A stretch of DNA of 64,000 nucleotides from Vibrio sp. SS-MA-C1-2 (GCF_021513135.1 NZ_CP090981.1:1488001-1552000); one strand, 5' to 3'. Positions 18,389-28,376 are shown, counted from the first letter of the stretch. The notes: generated by a model from the letters alone, not told the origin. Numbers and translations are program-made.

Positions 18389-18876
18389 GACACTGCCTTT
18401 TAATTTCATTATGGTGAGAATGAGACTAGGTTACCATAATTCGAAGGCAATTCTGAGAGCTATTGATAAACTTAGCTTTTGTTTGAATGAAGGAATGATT
18501 ATTTTGTATTTACCGCCTTTATATTCTTGGTTGTTTCCATTCTCCTCAATTCTTTTAGATGGAGATGATTAAATAGGAAGTTATTATTGGTTCCTATGTC
18601 TGGGTATTAATGAGAATTATAATGTTGGTGTTCTAGATCTAATTATTTCGATTAAACTGCAATTCGTTGTTAATGAATGTAAGTAAAGGCTTATTGAGAT
18701 CTCTTTGCTTTGCAGAACTTTACATTAAAAGCCAAAGTAAAGGTTTTCATATACCTATAACTTCATTACAATAATAAATAATTATTTTATCTACTCTTGC
18801 GTTAAATCTGTACTAGATTTAAAAAAGAAAATTATAATCAAAAGATAAATTTGATAGATATTAGGAATGATTGTTT
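18389..18876. other. Divergent intergenic region upstream of tolC
   Basis: This 488-bp gap separates the M14 peptidase and tolC starts. It is AT-rich, has stops in all frames apart from short unsupported ORFs, and must hold both promoters. I see no clear operator, hairpin or repeat. Confidence 0.4.
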
Positions 18877-20181
18877 ATGAAAAAAGTACTATCACTAGCT
18901 ATTGCCGCATCTTTGATGAGTGGTTCGGTATTGGCTCAAGATCTAGCTGAGATCTATCAGCAGGCAAAAGAGACAAATCCAAACCTATTAAAAGCGGAAG
19001 CAGTGAAAGAGTCTGCTTTTGAAGCGATAAATGAATCTCGTGCTTCACTATTACCACAAATTGATCTAACAGCAGGTTATAATACGAGTTATACAGAAAC
19101 AGATAATGCACCTATTTCTGGAACCAGTACTACAGGAGCATTATCTGCTGGAGTAGGTTTAAACCAAAGTATCTATAATCGCGCAAATTGGATTAATTTA
19201 GATCTCGCTGAGCTAAATGCTCGAGAGAGTGACACTAATTATGCGGTTGAACAGCAGCAGCTGATTTTGGATTCTGCAACGGCATATTTTGACGTATTAA
19301 ATGCGACGGATAATTTACGTTTTACGCGTGCTGAGAAAAAAGCGGTTGGTCGTCAATTAGAGCAAACAAAACAGCGTTTTGAAGTGGGGCTTTCTGCCAT
19401 CACTGATGTTCATGATGCTCAAGCTGATTACGATAGCGTTTTAGCCGATGAGATCATTGCAGAAAATAACCTAATTAACAGCTATGAAGAGCTACGTGAG
19501 ATCACGGGTATCGAGTATAAGAAATTGGATATTCTTGATACTGAGCGTTTCTCGGTGCAACCAGAAAAGCAGAGTGTTGCTCAACTGACCAAAACAGCAG
19601 AAGAGAAAAACCTCTCTTTACTTGCTAGCCGTATCAGCCAAGATTCAGCAAAAACACAAATCACCTTGGCGCAGTCTGGACACCTTCCGACTTTAAGTTT
19701 TAATGCCGACTATGGCTACAACAATCCATCAGACACTGACGATACTAACAGTTTAACGGCAGGCGTTAATTTAGCCGTTCCTCTGTATACGGGTGGTGCA
19801 ATTACTTCGCAAGTGAAACAAGCACAACATAACTTTGTTTCCGCTAGTGAAGATCTAGAAGCCACTCAACGCGCAGTGATTAAAAATGTTCGTGCGTCAT
19901 ATAACAACATCAATGCAAGTATCGGTTCTATTCGAGCTTATCAACAGTCTGTGATCTCAGCAAACAGTGCGTTAGAAGCGACAGAAGCTGGGTTTGAAGT
20001 GGGTACTCGTACCATTGTTGATGTACTTGATTCAACACGTAGTCTTTATGATGCAAACAGCAAGTTAGCCGATGCACGTTATAGTTACATCATCAATATC
20101 CTAAACTTAAAGCAAGCGATGGGGACATTGAGCGAACAAGATATTCTAGATGTTAATAAAGGTCTAAAAGAGGCTAAATAA
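18877..20181 (+). CDS. tolC: TolC family outer-membrane efflux channel
   Basis: 434 residues with a cleavable signal peptide (KKVLSLAIAASLMSGSVLA, then QDLAEIY). The tandem TolC repeats include two copies of the R-F-E-V-G/F-E-V-G-T motif (QRFEVGLSAITDV and GFEVGTRTIVDVL), the tips of the coiled-coil barrel. TolC trimers form the outer-membrane exit duct for type I secretion and RND/MFS tripartite pumps. The ATG at 18877 is chosen since AGGA is 10 nt upstream; an in-frame TTG at 18871 is less likely. It is transcribed alone and closed by a strong terminator. Confidence 0.93.
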   Translation: MKKVLSLAIAASLMSGSVLAQDLAEIYQQAKETNPNLLKAEAVKESAFEAINESRASLLPQIDLTAGYNTSYTETDNAPISGTSTTGALSAGVGLNQSIYNRANWINLDLAELNARESDTNYAVEQQQLILDSATAYFDVLNATDNLRFTRAEKKAVGRQLEQTKQRFEVGLSAITDVHDAQADYDSVLADEIIAENNLINSYEELREITGIEYKKLDILDTERFSVQPEKQSVAQLTKTAEEKNLSLLASRISQDSAKTQITLAQSGHLPTLSFNADYGYNNPSDTDDTNSLTAGVNLAVPLYTGGAITSQVKQAQHNFVSASEDLEATQRAVIKNVRASYNNINASIGSIRAYQQSVISANSALEATEAGFEVGTRTIVDVLDSTRSLYDANSKLADARYSYIINILNLKQAMGTLSEQDILDVNKGLKEAK

Positions 20182-20278
20182 TCAAGTTGATAGAATGATG
20201 AGTATCAATGGATTGAATAAATTTTCTCTTTTAATTTAGATTTTTCAATTCATCATTTTAAACAAAGTGAAGATCAAT

Positions 20279-20330
20279 AAGCCGCAATATGAATTAACTA
20301 AAAATAGTTGAGACATATTGCGGCTTTTTT
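20279..20330. terminator. Bidirectional terminator between tolC and OppA-like gene
   Basis: The perfect stem AAGCCGCAATATG/CATATTGCGGCTT with a loop of about 24 nt is followed by TTTTTTA. It serves both convergent genes. Confidence 0.87.
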
Positions 20331-20346
20331 ATTGGTAATCGAACAA

Positions 20347-21981
20347 CTACTTCTCTATAAAATAGAGATCTTTTGCGTAGATATTGCCTTTTGGATTGTT
20401 CTCAGGGAAGCCTCCAAGCGTGTTACGTACAATACGAGTATGCGTGTAGTGGTAGAGTGGGATAATCGGCGTATCCTCAACTAACAGCGCTTCTGCTTGA
20501 GTAAATAATTGATAGCGTTGACTTTGGTCAGTTGTCGTACTGGCTTGATCCATTAATTGGTCAAACTTTTTGTTACAATAACCACTCTCATTTTGTACAT
20601 GTTCACAAGTGAATGAACTTAAAATTGAAGAAGGCTCTGAGTAGTCACCAAATGCCCATGAACGCGCCATTTGGAAGTTACCTAAAGACTTAGCAGAGAC
20701 ATAAGCGTTCCACTCCATATTTTCTAAATGAACTTTAACCCCCAGTGGTTTCCACATCGCAGCGAGTACAATGGCAATTTTTTTATGATTTTCACTGGTG
20801 TTGTAATTTAAGGTGAACTCTAATGGATTCTCATCGCTGTACCCAGCTTGTGTTAATAACGCTTTGGCTTTTTCTAAACGCTGTTGTTTACTCAGCTCTG
20901 TGTAGTGAGGGGTTGGGTTTTGATAGCTTGGAATAATTGTTGGTACAGCAGTGACGGCTGGTAATTCGCCTTGCCCAGTGATCTTATGGACTAAAATGTC
21001 ACGATCAACACTCATTGTTAATGCTTGACGTACCGCTTGATTGTCAAAAGGTGGCTCGGTAGTATTAAAAGAGTAGAGATAAGATCCCAGTAAAGAAAGT
21101 GATTTGATCTGAGATGGGTCATCTTTGAGTAGACGTTGATACTGCTCTAGCTGTACTCGATTCGTCATGTCTACTTCACCCGCTTGATAACGAGTCAGTT
21201 CCGCATTTTGTGATTCTAATCCTAAGTAGGTGACACGATTTAGTACCGTATTTTTATTATCCCAATAATTTGGATTACGGACGACTTCAACATATTCATT
21301 CGCCACCCATTTAGACAAAATAAATGCGCCGTTTGTGACAATATTTCCAGATTTTGTCCAACTATCACCAAACTTTTCGATTTGGTGTTGAGGTAAAGGA
21401 ACGAAGGTTTTAACACTCATCAAGCTAATAAAATAAGGCGTTGGTTTACTCAGTTTTACTTCAACCGTTTTATTATCAACTGCTCGTATGCCTAATTGAT
21501 CTGCCGACATTTTACCTGCAATGATTTGGTCTGCATTAAGCACATTAGCGCTCGTAAAATAGTAGCTGGTGCTATTGCCTGTATTGGGATCGACACCTCG
21601 TTTCCAGCTATATACAAAGTCAGAAGCGGTTAAAGGAGTATCATTTGACCAAATTAAGTTATCGCGAAGGGTAAAGGTGATGGTCTTTCCATTTGGGCTA
21701 ATCGTCCATGACTTTGCTTGTGCAGGAACAATATTGCCTTGGCTATCTTCAATCACAAAGCCTTCAAACATATCGGTTGCAATAATATCAGCGGGCATGC
21801 CAGGATCGACAAAAGAGGGATCGAGTGACGTTGGCTCTGCACCATTACCTCGCACAAGGTGTTGCTCTTTAGCAAGGGTCACGTTGTCAGGGACATTTGC
21901 TGCTAGTGTAGAAAAGCTGGCAGTCATTAGCGAGCTTGAAAGTAACGTTAAAATGAATTTTTTTCCTAAATTCCTTGTCAT
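20347..21981 (-). CDS. OppA/MppA-like peptide ABC transporter substrate-binding protein
   Basis: 544 residues with a signal peptide (KKFILTLLSSSLMTASFSTLAAN). The SBP family 5 pattern is clear: GNGAEPTSLDPSFVDPG at the N-terminus, an inner lobe with FTLRDNLIWSNDTPLTASDF and a C-terminal PLYHYTHTRIV. It most resembles the OppA/MppA oligopeptide group. No permease or ATPase genes are adjacent, so it is an orphan binding protein that would have to share a distant transporter. The ATG at 21981 is chosen for AAGGA 9 nt upstream. Confidence 0.88.
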   Translation of the reverse strand: MTRNLGKKFILTLLSSSLMTASFSTLAANVPDNVTLAKEQHLVRGNGAEPTSLDPSFVDPGMPADIIATDMFEGFVIEDSQGNIVPAQAKSWTISPNGKTITFTLRDNLIWSNDTPLTASDFVYSWKRGVDPNTGNSTSYYFTSANVLNADQIIAGKMSADQLGIRAVDNKTVEVKLSKPTPYFISLMSVKTFVPLPQHQIEKFGDSWTKSGNIVTNGAFILSKWVANEYVEVVRNPNYWDNKNTVLNRVTYLGLESQNAELTRYQAGEVDMTNRVQLEQYQRLLKDDPSQIKSLSLLGSYLYSFNTTEPPFDNQAVRQALTMSVDRDILVHKITGQGELPAVTAVPTIIPSYQNPTPHYTELSKQQRLEKAKALLTQAGYSDENPLEFTLNYNTSENHKKIAIVLAAMWKPLGVKVHLENMEWNAYVSAKSLGNFQMARSWAFGDYSEPSSILSSFTCEHVQNESGYCNKKFDQLMDQASTTTDQSQRYQLFTQAEALLVEDTPIIPLYHYTHTRIVRNTLGGFPENNPKGNIYAKDLYFIEK

Positions 21982-22091
21982 ATCAGTACATCCTTGCACT
22001 ATTTTAAATTGGAATATTTATTTAACATGACAAGGGTGGGATTTGCAATAGCGGATTTATCGACAGACAAACAATAATTTGGATACGATGG

Positions 22092-22838
22092 TCACTCTGC
22101 AAAAAAGTTAGGATAATAATTTAAGTGTGATTCCGTAATTTCAGCCATTTTTTTTGCGCTGGCAAGTAAACAGTCAGCGTCAGCGATCTGGAACGACTTT
22201 GCGGCTTTTTTCTCTAAAAATTCATCGGTTAATTTTCGATATTTTAATGAAATGTCACCGACTGGACTTTGATGACTAAACATCGAAACTTGGTGACGTT
22301 CGCCATGATGTAGTAAAGAGAATTGCGTTGGAAATTTTGTTAGTCGATGGGGGACATAGTGCCACTCTTCGATACTATGAATAAAGGTGTTTTTACTTAA
22401 GTCACAACCGATGAAGAGGATTTGGGCATCAATATCATAGAGCTTTCCCCAAACGCCCTCTCTTGGACAGGGGGTTGTACACTCTTCTTCATTAGCGATA
22501 AATTGTTCTGTATCTTTGCCAAGAATGGCGACGGAGTGAGTGGGGTGAAGTGAACGTAAAACATTAGGACGTTGACGAAATAGTTCGCTTAAAATCCCCA
22601 CACATGAAGGCTCAGTCTCTGGGTTGAAAATATTATTCGGGTTACTGGTTTCATGCCAAGAGTGAGTGGGGAAGATCAACCAACCGTCTTGCATATATTC
22701 AATAAGGGCATCTAAAACCGTGTCTGCACCCCCTTCAACATCGCCTAATGACTTCATCGAGGAGTGAACAACTAAGGTTCTGGTTGGATCAATGTTTGCT
22801 CGAGATAAATCAGTAAGCAAGCTGGTTCTGGTATGCAT
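22092..22838 (-). CDS. AAC(3)-family N-acetyltransferase
   Basis: 248 residues of the Antibiotic_NAT (aminoglycoside 3-N-acetyltransferase) superfamily. It has VVHSSMKSLG near the N-terminus, then LIFPTHSWHE, the RSLHPTHSVAILG block with the conserved histidines and a C-terminal domain. Many members of this family are not resistance enzymes, so aminoglycoside modification cannot be assumed. It lies about 110 bp upstream of the OppA-like gene on the same strand, and they may be co-transcribed. Confidence 0.8.
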   Translation of the reverse strand: MHTRTSLLTDLSRANIDPTRTLVVHSSMKSLGDVEGGADTVLDALIEYMQDGWLIFPTHSWHETSNPNNIFNPETEPSCVGILSELFRQRPNVLRSLHPTHSVAILGKDTEQFIANEEECTTPCPREGVWGKLYDIDAQILFIGCDLSKNTFIHSIEEWHYVPHRLTKFPTQFSLLHHGERHQVSMFSHQSPVGDISLKYRKLTDEFLEKKAAKSFQIADADCLLASAKKMAEITESHLNYYPNFFAE

Positions 22839-23084
22839 TATTATGACTCTATATCGTAAATGGCTTTATTTAAACATAAAATAAAAGCTTATTTTTTCAA
22901 TACTAGAATTTAGGAATAGTGATAGTAATCACAACAACTTAAAAGAAGAGTATAAAGGTGTGATCCACTGGACACTTATTTATTTGTCGTTGAAAAAAGC
23001 ACGTTTATTTCCAGACAGGTGAAGTGGGATAGTCAGAAAATAAAAGTGCCTAGATTTTTGATCTTGATTCAATCAGATAAACCC

Positions 23085-23210
23085 ATACCTAAAATAATGG
23101 GTGCTGCTAATCGGCGACAAGTGAATGAGGCCGATGAGTATAGGAGAACTCTATGATTAAGGACGAATGAACGCAGTCAATAATCTAGCAGCTTTAAGTA
23201 TGGTGAATAT
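23085..23210 (-). repeat. ERIC-like repeat
   Basis: A reverse-oriented copy from ATACCTAAAATAATGGGTG to CAGCTTTAAGTATGGTGAATAT, with the palindromic centre GATGAGTATAG/AACTCTATGATTAAGG. It lies immediately downstream of the M20 peptidase gene. Together with about 240 bp of AT-rich sequence it makes up the 379-bp gap up to the AAC(3) gene. Confidence 0.8.
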
Positions 23211-23217
23211 TTAACAT

Positions 23218-24324
23218 TTAATGGGTTAAATATGTCTTTAAGAATTCGGTAATAGAGACCATATCTTCGATAGTAATGAACTCTTCAGTGGTGTGGACTT
23301 TCGCCATACCAGTAGAAAGGTTAACGGTTTTAATGCCTCGACCATTAAAGATATTGGCATCACTGCCACCACCCGTTGATTTGGTTTGAGCATCAATACC
23401 ATTTAAGGCAAATGCGGCTTTAATTTTTTCTACATGTTGATCGTTGCTATCGATGTTGTAGGCATTATAAGCGCGTTTAGAGGCAATATTGATTTTAGCA
23501 CCGTGTTTTTCTGCCGCTTGCTCAAAAGTTACAATCATGTGATCAACTTGAGCTTGTAGCTTCTCATCATTTAAAGAGCGGGCTTCAGCTTCAATATAAA
23601 GATCAGGCATGACGATATTTGTTGCCTGGCCACCATTAACCACACCAATATTTGCTGTTGTTTCATGGTCAATACGAGAAAGTTTCATATTAGTAATGGC
23701 ATCGGCAGCGACGGTTAGGGCATTAATTCCCTCTTCTGGCGCGAGACCCGCATGAGCAGGTTTACCGGTAATGTTCACTTTTATATTTTGCTGTCCCGGC
23801 GCGACGGTAATAATGGTTCCGATAGGGCCACCTGAATCAAGTACAATCGCTTGTGTTGCACTCACTTTTTCAAGATCGAAGTGTTGAGAACCGTGTAAAC
23901 CACCTTCTTCGTAAACCGTGAAGGCAATTTCAATGGTTTGATGCGCTAAGTTTTCAGTTTTGATAACACGAACGGCTTCCATAATCGCAGCAATACCCGA
24001 TTTATCATCGCCACCAAGAATCGTGTCACCTTGTGAGCGGATCACACCCTCTTCGATAATTGGCACAATGTTATTACCTGGTGTTACCGTATCCATGTGA
24101 CAACTTAGGAGAATGGTGCCTTCAAGAGAGCCTTCTAATCGAGCATAGATATTTGAGCCATTAGATATATTTTCAGGTACAGGCAGCTTTTCAACATTAA
24201 AACCAATTTCAGTTAATTGGTGTGCTAATGTTTCAGAAATCTCTTTCTCATTACGTGATTCACTGTCTATTTTGATTAATTCGATAAAGTGTTCAATTAG
24301 GCGATCTTGATTAATTGTCGTCAT
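23218..24324 (-). CDS. M20 family metallopeptidase, PepT-like
   Basis: 368 residues with the M20 metal-binding motifs: SCHMDTV (His/Asp), GDDKSGIAA, and the general-base EEGGLHGS. A dimerisation insert with the HAGLAPEEG histidine lies in the middle. The length and motifs fit the PepT-type tripeptidase group in the M20/M25/M40 clan, but the exact substrate is uncertain. GGAG lies before the ATG. It is monocistronic, with an ERIC-like copy immediately 3' and 586 bp of empty DNA 5'. Confidence 0.88.
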   Translation of the reverse strand: MTTINQDRLIEHFIELIKIDSESRNEKEISETLAHQLTEIGFNVEKLPVPENISNGSNIYARLEGSLEGTILLSCHMDTVTPGNNIVPIIEEGVIRSQGDTILGGDDKSGIAAIMEAVRVIKTENLAHQTIEIAFTVYEEGGLHGSQHFDLEKVSATQAIVLDSGGPIGTIITVAPGQQNIKVNITGKPAHAGLAPEEGINALTVAADAITNMKLSRIDHETTANIGVVNGGQATNIVMPDLYIEAEARSLNDEKLQAQVDHMIVTFEQAAEKHGAKINIASKRAYNAYNIDSNDQHVEKIKAAFALNGIDAQTKSTGGGSDANIFNGRGIKTVNLSTGMAKVHTTEEFITIEDMVSITEFLKTYLTH

Positions 24325-24910
24325 TTTAATTTCTCCATAATAATCATGTCATTTTACATTAACTAAAAATAGAAAGATTAGATGAGCATCAAGAAAGTCA
24401 TTTTCTGTTCGTTATTTTTTCTAGTAACTAATTGAAATTAAACAGTTAGTTTGTATTTTTTGTGATGTGATCGTTAAGTCTTCGGTTGATTTTTATCATT
24501 GTTGTCGTTTTGTTCTCAATTTGATAACAATGCTCAATATGATAGCGGTACTTCTTATTATTTGTGAACCCGTTAACTCAATGATGAAACCTGAGTGATT
24601 ATTGTTCAAATTGAATGAATAAAACTCAGCTCTCATTTTTTGATCGTATTCGGTTTTTAAATTCACCATATTCTGTTTTTGGATCACAAAATAAAATGAT
24701 ACAAAGAAAATGAAATTTCATGGTGCAGAAATTGCTCAATTGTCGTTATACACATTTTGAAAATCAACTTGATAAATTTATTTTTGCTCTTTATTAGCCC
24801 AAATTTATTGGTTATAGCGAAAAAGCAAACCTGTAAAGTAAAGATATGTTCCCAATTAGAAAACGGGATTGTGCTAAAGAAGAGCCATTTTTAGCAAAGG
24901 ACAGTATCAA
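24325..24910. other. 586-bp divergent intergenic region
   Basis: The region lies between the M20 peptidase and the NCS2 permease. It is AT-rich with only an unsupported minus-strand ORF. It must hold the promoters of both genes. A weak A-rich AGCAAACCTG near 24827 resembles a PurR half-site, but the match is too poor to call. No purine riboswitch is recognised. Confidence 0.35.
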
Positions 24911-26326
24911 ATGAAGTTATTATATAATGTTGAAGATAAACCACAGTTAGGCACGACAATTTTATTAGCATTACAGCATATGTTGGCGGCCATGGGGGCG
25001 ATTATTGCTGTTCCTTTGGTTGTAGGTAGTGCTATTGGCTTACCTACTGATCAAATGGTGATTTTAGTGAATGCCGCATTGATGGTGTCAGGTGTGGTGA
25101 CGATTATTCAATGTAAAGGGGTTGGGCCAGTAGGGATTCGTTTACCTGTTGTTATGGGAACCAGCTTTACGTTTGTTGCTATCGCGATTTCCATTGGATT
25201 AGATGCCGGTGTTTCTGGGATCTTTGGTGCTGCGCTTATCGGCTCTTTAGTGATGATTGTTGGTAGTCGTTTTATGCCACAAATCCGTAAACTGTTCCCA
25301 CCTGTCGTTTCAGGGACAGTAGTTATGTTGATTGGTTTAACCATCTTGCCTGTTTCCGTTGACTGGTTTGCTGGTGGTTTTGTTGGCCAAGAAGGTTATG
25401 GTTCACTCTCAAATTTGATGCTTGGGCTATTAGTTCTGGTTGTAGTGATTGCGCTTTCTCAGTTAGGTAAAGGCATTATTTCTGCTGCTGCGATCGTCAT
25501 TGGGATGGGAGTGGGTTACTTTGTGGCAATGATGATGGGAATTGTTGATTTCTCGCCAGTGAAAGATGCCAAATTCTTTGCATTACCTGAACTTTTACCG
25601 TTTGGCATTACCTTTACTGTGAGTGGTGTCATTGGGATGTCTATCGCCTATCTTGTCACTATTATGGAATCTACCGGAGACTTCTTAGCACTTAGTGATG
25701 CGACACACACAAAATTGACGGGTAAGAAACTCTCTCGTGGTATTTTATGTGATGGGGTAGGAAGTGCATTAGCCTCGATGTTTGGTACGACTCCTTTCTC
25801 TTCGTTTAGTCAAAATGTCGGTATTGTCTCTATTACGGGTGTCGCAAGTCGCCATGTTGTTGCGATGACAGGTATTTTGATGTTGCTTGCCGGTTTATTT
25901 CCTAAATTAGGTGGCTTAGTGGTGACCATTCCTACACCGGTATTAGGTGGTGCAGGGTTAGTGATGTTCGCAATGATCATTTCTGCAGGGATAAATATTT
26001 TATCTCGAATCAACTTTACTAAGCGTAATATGTTAATTATTGCTGTTGGTGTTGCATCTGGTATGGCGGTCACTGTTCGTCCAGAAGTGCTGACTTATCT
26101 TCCAGATTCTCTGAAAGTTATTTTAGGCTCAGGGATCACAACAGGTTCATTAGTTGCATTAATTTTGAATATTGCCTTAAGTGTTGATCGTGCGGATGAG
26201 GCTGAAAGTGCAGAGGATAAGCGTGAAGCATTGGTTGAGCAGATCAAAGAGTGTGAAGCTTGTAATCAAGCACTTCTAGAACAAGAGCAACAACAAGCTC
26301 AGATTCGAGAAGAAGCAAAAATTTAA
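24911..26326 (+). CDS. NCS2 nucleobase:cation symporter, xanthine/urate type
   Basis: 471 residues and about twelve to fourteen hydrophobic helices. NCS2 signatures include GTTPFSSFSQNVGIVSITGV with the conserved Q-N-V-G, and QHMLAAMGAIIAVPLVVG in helix 1. The Q-N-V-G-I and S-I-T-G-V-A-S-R pattern points to the purine (xanthine/uric acid) branch rather than uracil (UraA). It takes up purines with protons or sodium. A charged C-terminal tail (QIKECEACNQALLEQEQQQ) is an extra cytoplasmic extension. An ERIC-like copy follows within 6 bp of the stop. Confidence 0.9.
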   Translation: MKLLYNVEDKPQLGTTILLALQHMLAAMGAIIAVPLVVGSAIGLPTDQMVILVNAALMVSGVVTIIQCKGVGPVGIRLPVVMGTSFTFVAIAISIGLDAGVSGIFGAALIGSLVMIVGSRFMPQIRKLFPPVVSGTVVMLIGLTILPVSVDWFAGGFVGQEGYGSLSNLMLGLLVLVVVIALSQLGKGIISAAAIVIGMGVGYFVAMMMGIVDFSPVKDAKFFALPELLPFGITFTVSGVIGMSIAYLVTIMESTGDFLALSDATHTKLTGKKLSRGILCDGVGSALASMFGTTPFSSFSQNVGIVSITGVASRHVVAMTGILMLLAGLFPKLGGLVVTIPTPVLGGAGLVMFAMIISAGINILSRINFTKRNMLIIAVGVASGMAVTVRPEVLTYLPDSLKVILGSGITTGSLVALILNIALSVDRADEAESAEDKREALVEQIKECEACNQALLEQEQQQAQIREEAKI

Positions 26327-26331
26327 ACCAC

Positions 26332-26459
26332 TATCCCCTTTATACTTGAAGTCGCTAGGTTGTTGGCTGTACTCGCTCGCCCCAATTATAGAGTACATCT
26401 ATACTCATGGGGCCTCACTCACTTGCCGCCTACTAGCATCGCCAATTATTTTAGGTATA
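26332..26459 (+). repeat. ERIC-like repeat directly after NCS2 permease
   Basis: A full copy from TATCCCCTTTATACTTGAAG to CGCCAATTATTTTAGGTATA starts 6 bp past the permease stop codon. The central palindrome (AATTATAGAGTACATCTATACTCATGG) is intact. No other terminator is visible for the permease. Confidence 0.85.
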
Positions 26460-26477
26460 TATTAGATGGTAAATGGT

Positions 26478-26522
26478 ATACTGATGAAACTAAATATTGA
26501 CAGTTTAGTCATCAAACAGTAT
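26478..26522. promoter_or_regulatory. Imperfect dyad upstream of arsR, possible operator
   Basis: ATACTGATGAAACTAAA and TTTAGTCATCAAACAGTAT are near-inverse arms around an 8-nt loop. It lies about 170 bp before arsR and right after the ERIC-like copy. An ArsR operator, or a relic of transcription termination for the permease, are both possible. It is not followed by a T run. Confidence 0.3.
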
Positions 26523-26694
26523 CTTTATCGTCAAAGAACGATTTGGTTGGTGGTTAGCGTTAATCAATCGCAAGTTATGCTTCACCTAATGATCGATATT
26601 GTGAACAAATAGCATATTTACAATAGATGCTTTATCAAAATATTCAATTAGTTGGAATGAACTTAATCGTAAACAGTGTAAGTTGAGACTAAAC

Positions 26695-27030
26695 ATGAAA
26701 TGTTCCCCAGCAACAGAAGTGACATTTAAAGCTAATCCTGATGAATTGGTTGAAGAAGAGGCATTTGCATTATTAGCAAAAGCGTTATCTCATCCAGCAA
26801 GAGTGCATATTTTACGTATTCTTAATCGAATGGAAAATGCAGGGGATTGCTTGAACAGTGATTTAGTTTCTCAATTGGGTTTAGCGCAGTCTACGGTATC
26901 TGAGCACTTAAGAATACTTAAGAAAGCAGAACTGATTACTGCAACGCCGAAGCCACCAAAAGTTTGTTATCGTATCAATAAAGCGAAGTTAACTGACTTT
27001 TCTGCACTGTTTTCTGGTATTTATAGATAA
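26695..27030 (+). CDS. arsR: ArsR-family metalloregulator
   Basis: A 111-residue winged-helix repressor of the ArsR/SmtB family with ALSHPARVHILRIL, LNSDLVSQLGLAQSTVSEHL and LITATPKPPKVCYRINK. Two cysteines (early Cys3 and the CL before helix 3) could take part in metalloid binding, but the classic ELCVCDL As(III) site is absent; Cys28-type positions cannot be confirmed. ATG 26695 is preferred to TTG 26683. The acr3 arsenite exporter follows on the same strand, which strongly supports an arsenic-responsive operon. Confidence 0.85.
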   Translation: MKCSPATEVTFKANPDELVEEEAFALLAKALSHPARVHILRILNRMENAGDCLNSDLVSQLGLAQSTVSEHLRILKKAELITATPKPPKVCYRINKAKLTDFSALFSGIYR

Positions 27031-27046
27031 ATTGAATTTATATAAG

Positions 27047-27078
27047 CCAATAAGAGATCTCTTATTGGTTTTATTTTG
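27047..27078 (+). terminator. Palindrome with T-rich tail between arsR and acr3
   Basis: The 22-bp perfect palindrome CCAATAAGAGATCTCTTATTGG is followed by TTTTATTTTG, the appearance of an intrinsic terminator or partial attenuator. It sits right after arsR and 105 bp before acr3, so read-through or a second promoter would set acr3 levels. Confidence 0.65.
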
Positions 27079-27173
27079 CTTTAATGAATCGCTATTCGAC
27101 GATTGTCGATGGCTGTTCTGTGTAATACTTTTTAAGTTATATTATTTAAGACGACACGACAATGGAGAGAGAA

Positions 27174-28220
27174 ATGCAACCAAAATTAGGTTTTCTAGAC
27201 CGCTTTTTAACATTATGGATATTTATCGCAATGGCGGTGGGTGTCATTATTGGTCTATTCAATCCCAAAGCTATCGCAGAGTGGAATGAGTCACTTTCAG
27301 TTGGCAGTACCAATATCCCATTAGCAATTGGTTTGATATTAATGATGTATCCACCACTGGCTAAAGTAAATTACACTCTTTTAGGTAAAGTATTTAAAGA
27401 TCGTCAGGCAATCACTCTTTCGCTAGTTTTAAACTGGTTAGTTGGCCCTGTTTTAATGTTTCTGTTAGCGATTACTTTTTTAAGAGATCAACCGGACTTA
27501 ATGGTTGGCGTTATCTTAATCGGTCTCGCTCGTTGTATTGCTATGGTTCTTGTTTGGAATGATATCGGTGGTGGTAACAAAGAATATGGTGCAGCATTAG
27601 TCGCGTTGAACAGTGTTTTCCAAATTATTACTTACAGTTTCTTTGCTTGGTTATTTATCACTGTATTACCACCATTCTTTGGTGTTGATGGTCAAGCGGT
27701 TGAGATCTCAATTCTAGATATTGCTCACAGTGTCCTGATTTATCTTGGCGTACCTTTTGTTATGGGCTTCCTAAGCCGTAAAATCCTAGTCGCTAAAAAA
27801 GGTGAGAAGTGGTACACAGACGTCTTTATCCCTAAAATTTCACCAATTACCTTAATTGCATTACTGTTAACAATTGTTCTGATGTTTAGTTTAAAAGGCG
27901 AGATGATTGTTGAACTGCCAATGCAAGTGGTTGATGTTGCAATTCCATTAATTATCTATTTTGTATTGATGTTCTTTATTAGCTTCTTTATGGGCAAAAA
28001 AATGGGCTTACCATTTGATAAGAATGCGTCTATCGCTTATACCGCAACAGGAAATAACTTTGAGCTTGCGATTGCCGTTGCTATTGCGGTATTTGGTCTG
28101 AATTCAGCCCAAGCGTTTGCTGGCGTTATTGGTCCTTTGGTCGAGGTACCTGTTTTGATTGCATTAGTGAATGTGACTCTCAAAATGAAGAAGCATTACT
28201 CGGTGAAAAAAGTTCAATAG
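27174..28220 (+). CDS. acr3: Arsenite efflux transporter, ACR3 family
   Basis: 348 residues with ten hydrophobic helices. The family signatures are [15 protein letters not shown] with the conserved membrane cysteine, and [22 protein letters not shown]3 proteins extrude arsenite (and sometimes antimonite) with the proton gradient. GGAG 6 nt before the ATG at 27174 makes that start better than 27162. It pairs with arsR just upstream; no arsC reductase is adjacent. An intrinsic terminator follows. Confidence 0.92.
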   Translation: MQPKLGFLDRFLTLWIFIAMAVGVIIGLFNPKAIAEWNESLSVGSTNIPLAIGLILMMYPPLAKVNYTLLGKVFKDRQAITLSLVLNWLVGPVLMFLLAITFLRDQPDLMVGVILIGLARCIAMVLVWNDIGGGNKEYGAALVALNSVFQIITYSFFAWLFITVLPPFFGVDGQAVEISILDIAHSVLIYLGVPFVMGFLSRKILVAKKGEKWYTDVFIPKISPITLIALLLTIVLMFSLKGEMIVELPMQVVDVAIPLIIYFVLMFFISFFMGKKMGLPFDKNASIAYTATGNNFELAIAVAIAVFGLNSAQAFAGVIGPLVEVPVLIALVNVTLKMKKHYSVKKVQ

Positions 28221-28245
28221 AAAAGTCGTTGTCGAAATATCGCAA

Positions 28246-28278
28246 TAAAAAAGGTGGCTCATTGAGTCACCTTTTTTT
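28246..28278 (+). terminator. Terminator after acr3
   Basis: The stem AAAAAGGTGGCTC/GAGTCACCTTTTT has one mismatch and a short ATT loop, with a run of seven T. Confidence 0.87.
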
Positions 28279-28287
28279 GTTTGTGAT

Positions 28288-28376
28288 ATCCGATTTTTAC
28301 TCGAAGTTGTTAGGTTGTTGGCTGGGTTTGTCTCTCTTATTTCTCATCGACTAGCCATCCTAATTACTTTAGGTGT
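28288..28376 (+). repeat. Degenerate, centre-deleted ERIC-like repeat
   Basis: Outer arms (TACTCGAAGTTGTTAGGTTGTTGG and CTAATTACTTTAGGTGT) flank only about 35 bp in place of the usual palindromic core. It resembles the other short form at 6841-6918. Nothing else is visible between acr3 and the glycosylase gene. Confidence 0.6.

Noticed and set aside
22092-22838. Aminoglycoside resistance determinant
   Set aside because: It belongs to the AAC(3) superfamily, but many members have other substrates and no mobile context is seen.
24496-24687. 63-codon minus-strand frame in the NCS2 upstream region
   Set aside because: No ribosome-binding site, no recognisable motif, in AT-rich intergenic DNA.
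24827-24842. PurR box before the purine permease
   Set aside because: Only one half resembles the consensus.
27032-27289. 85-codon frame over the arsR-acr3 gap
   Set aside because: Covers a terminator-like palindrome and overlaps acr3 in another frame.
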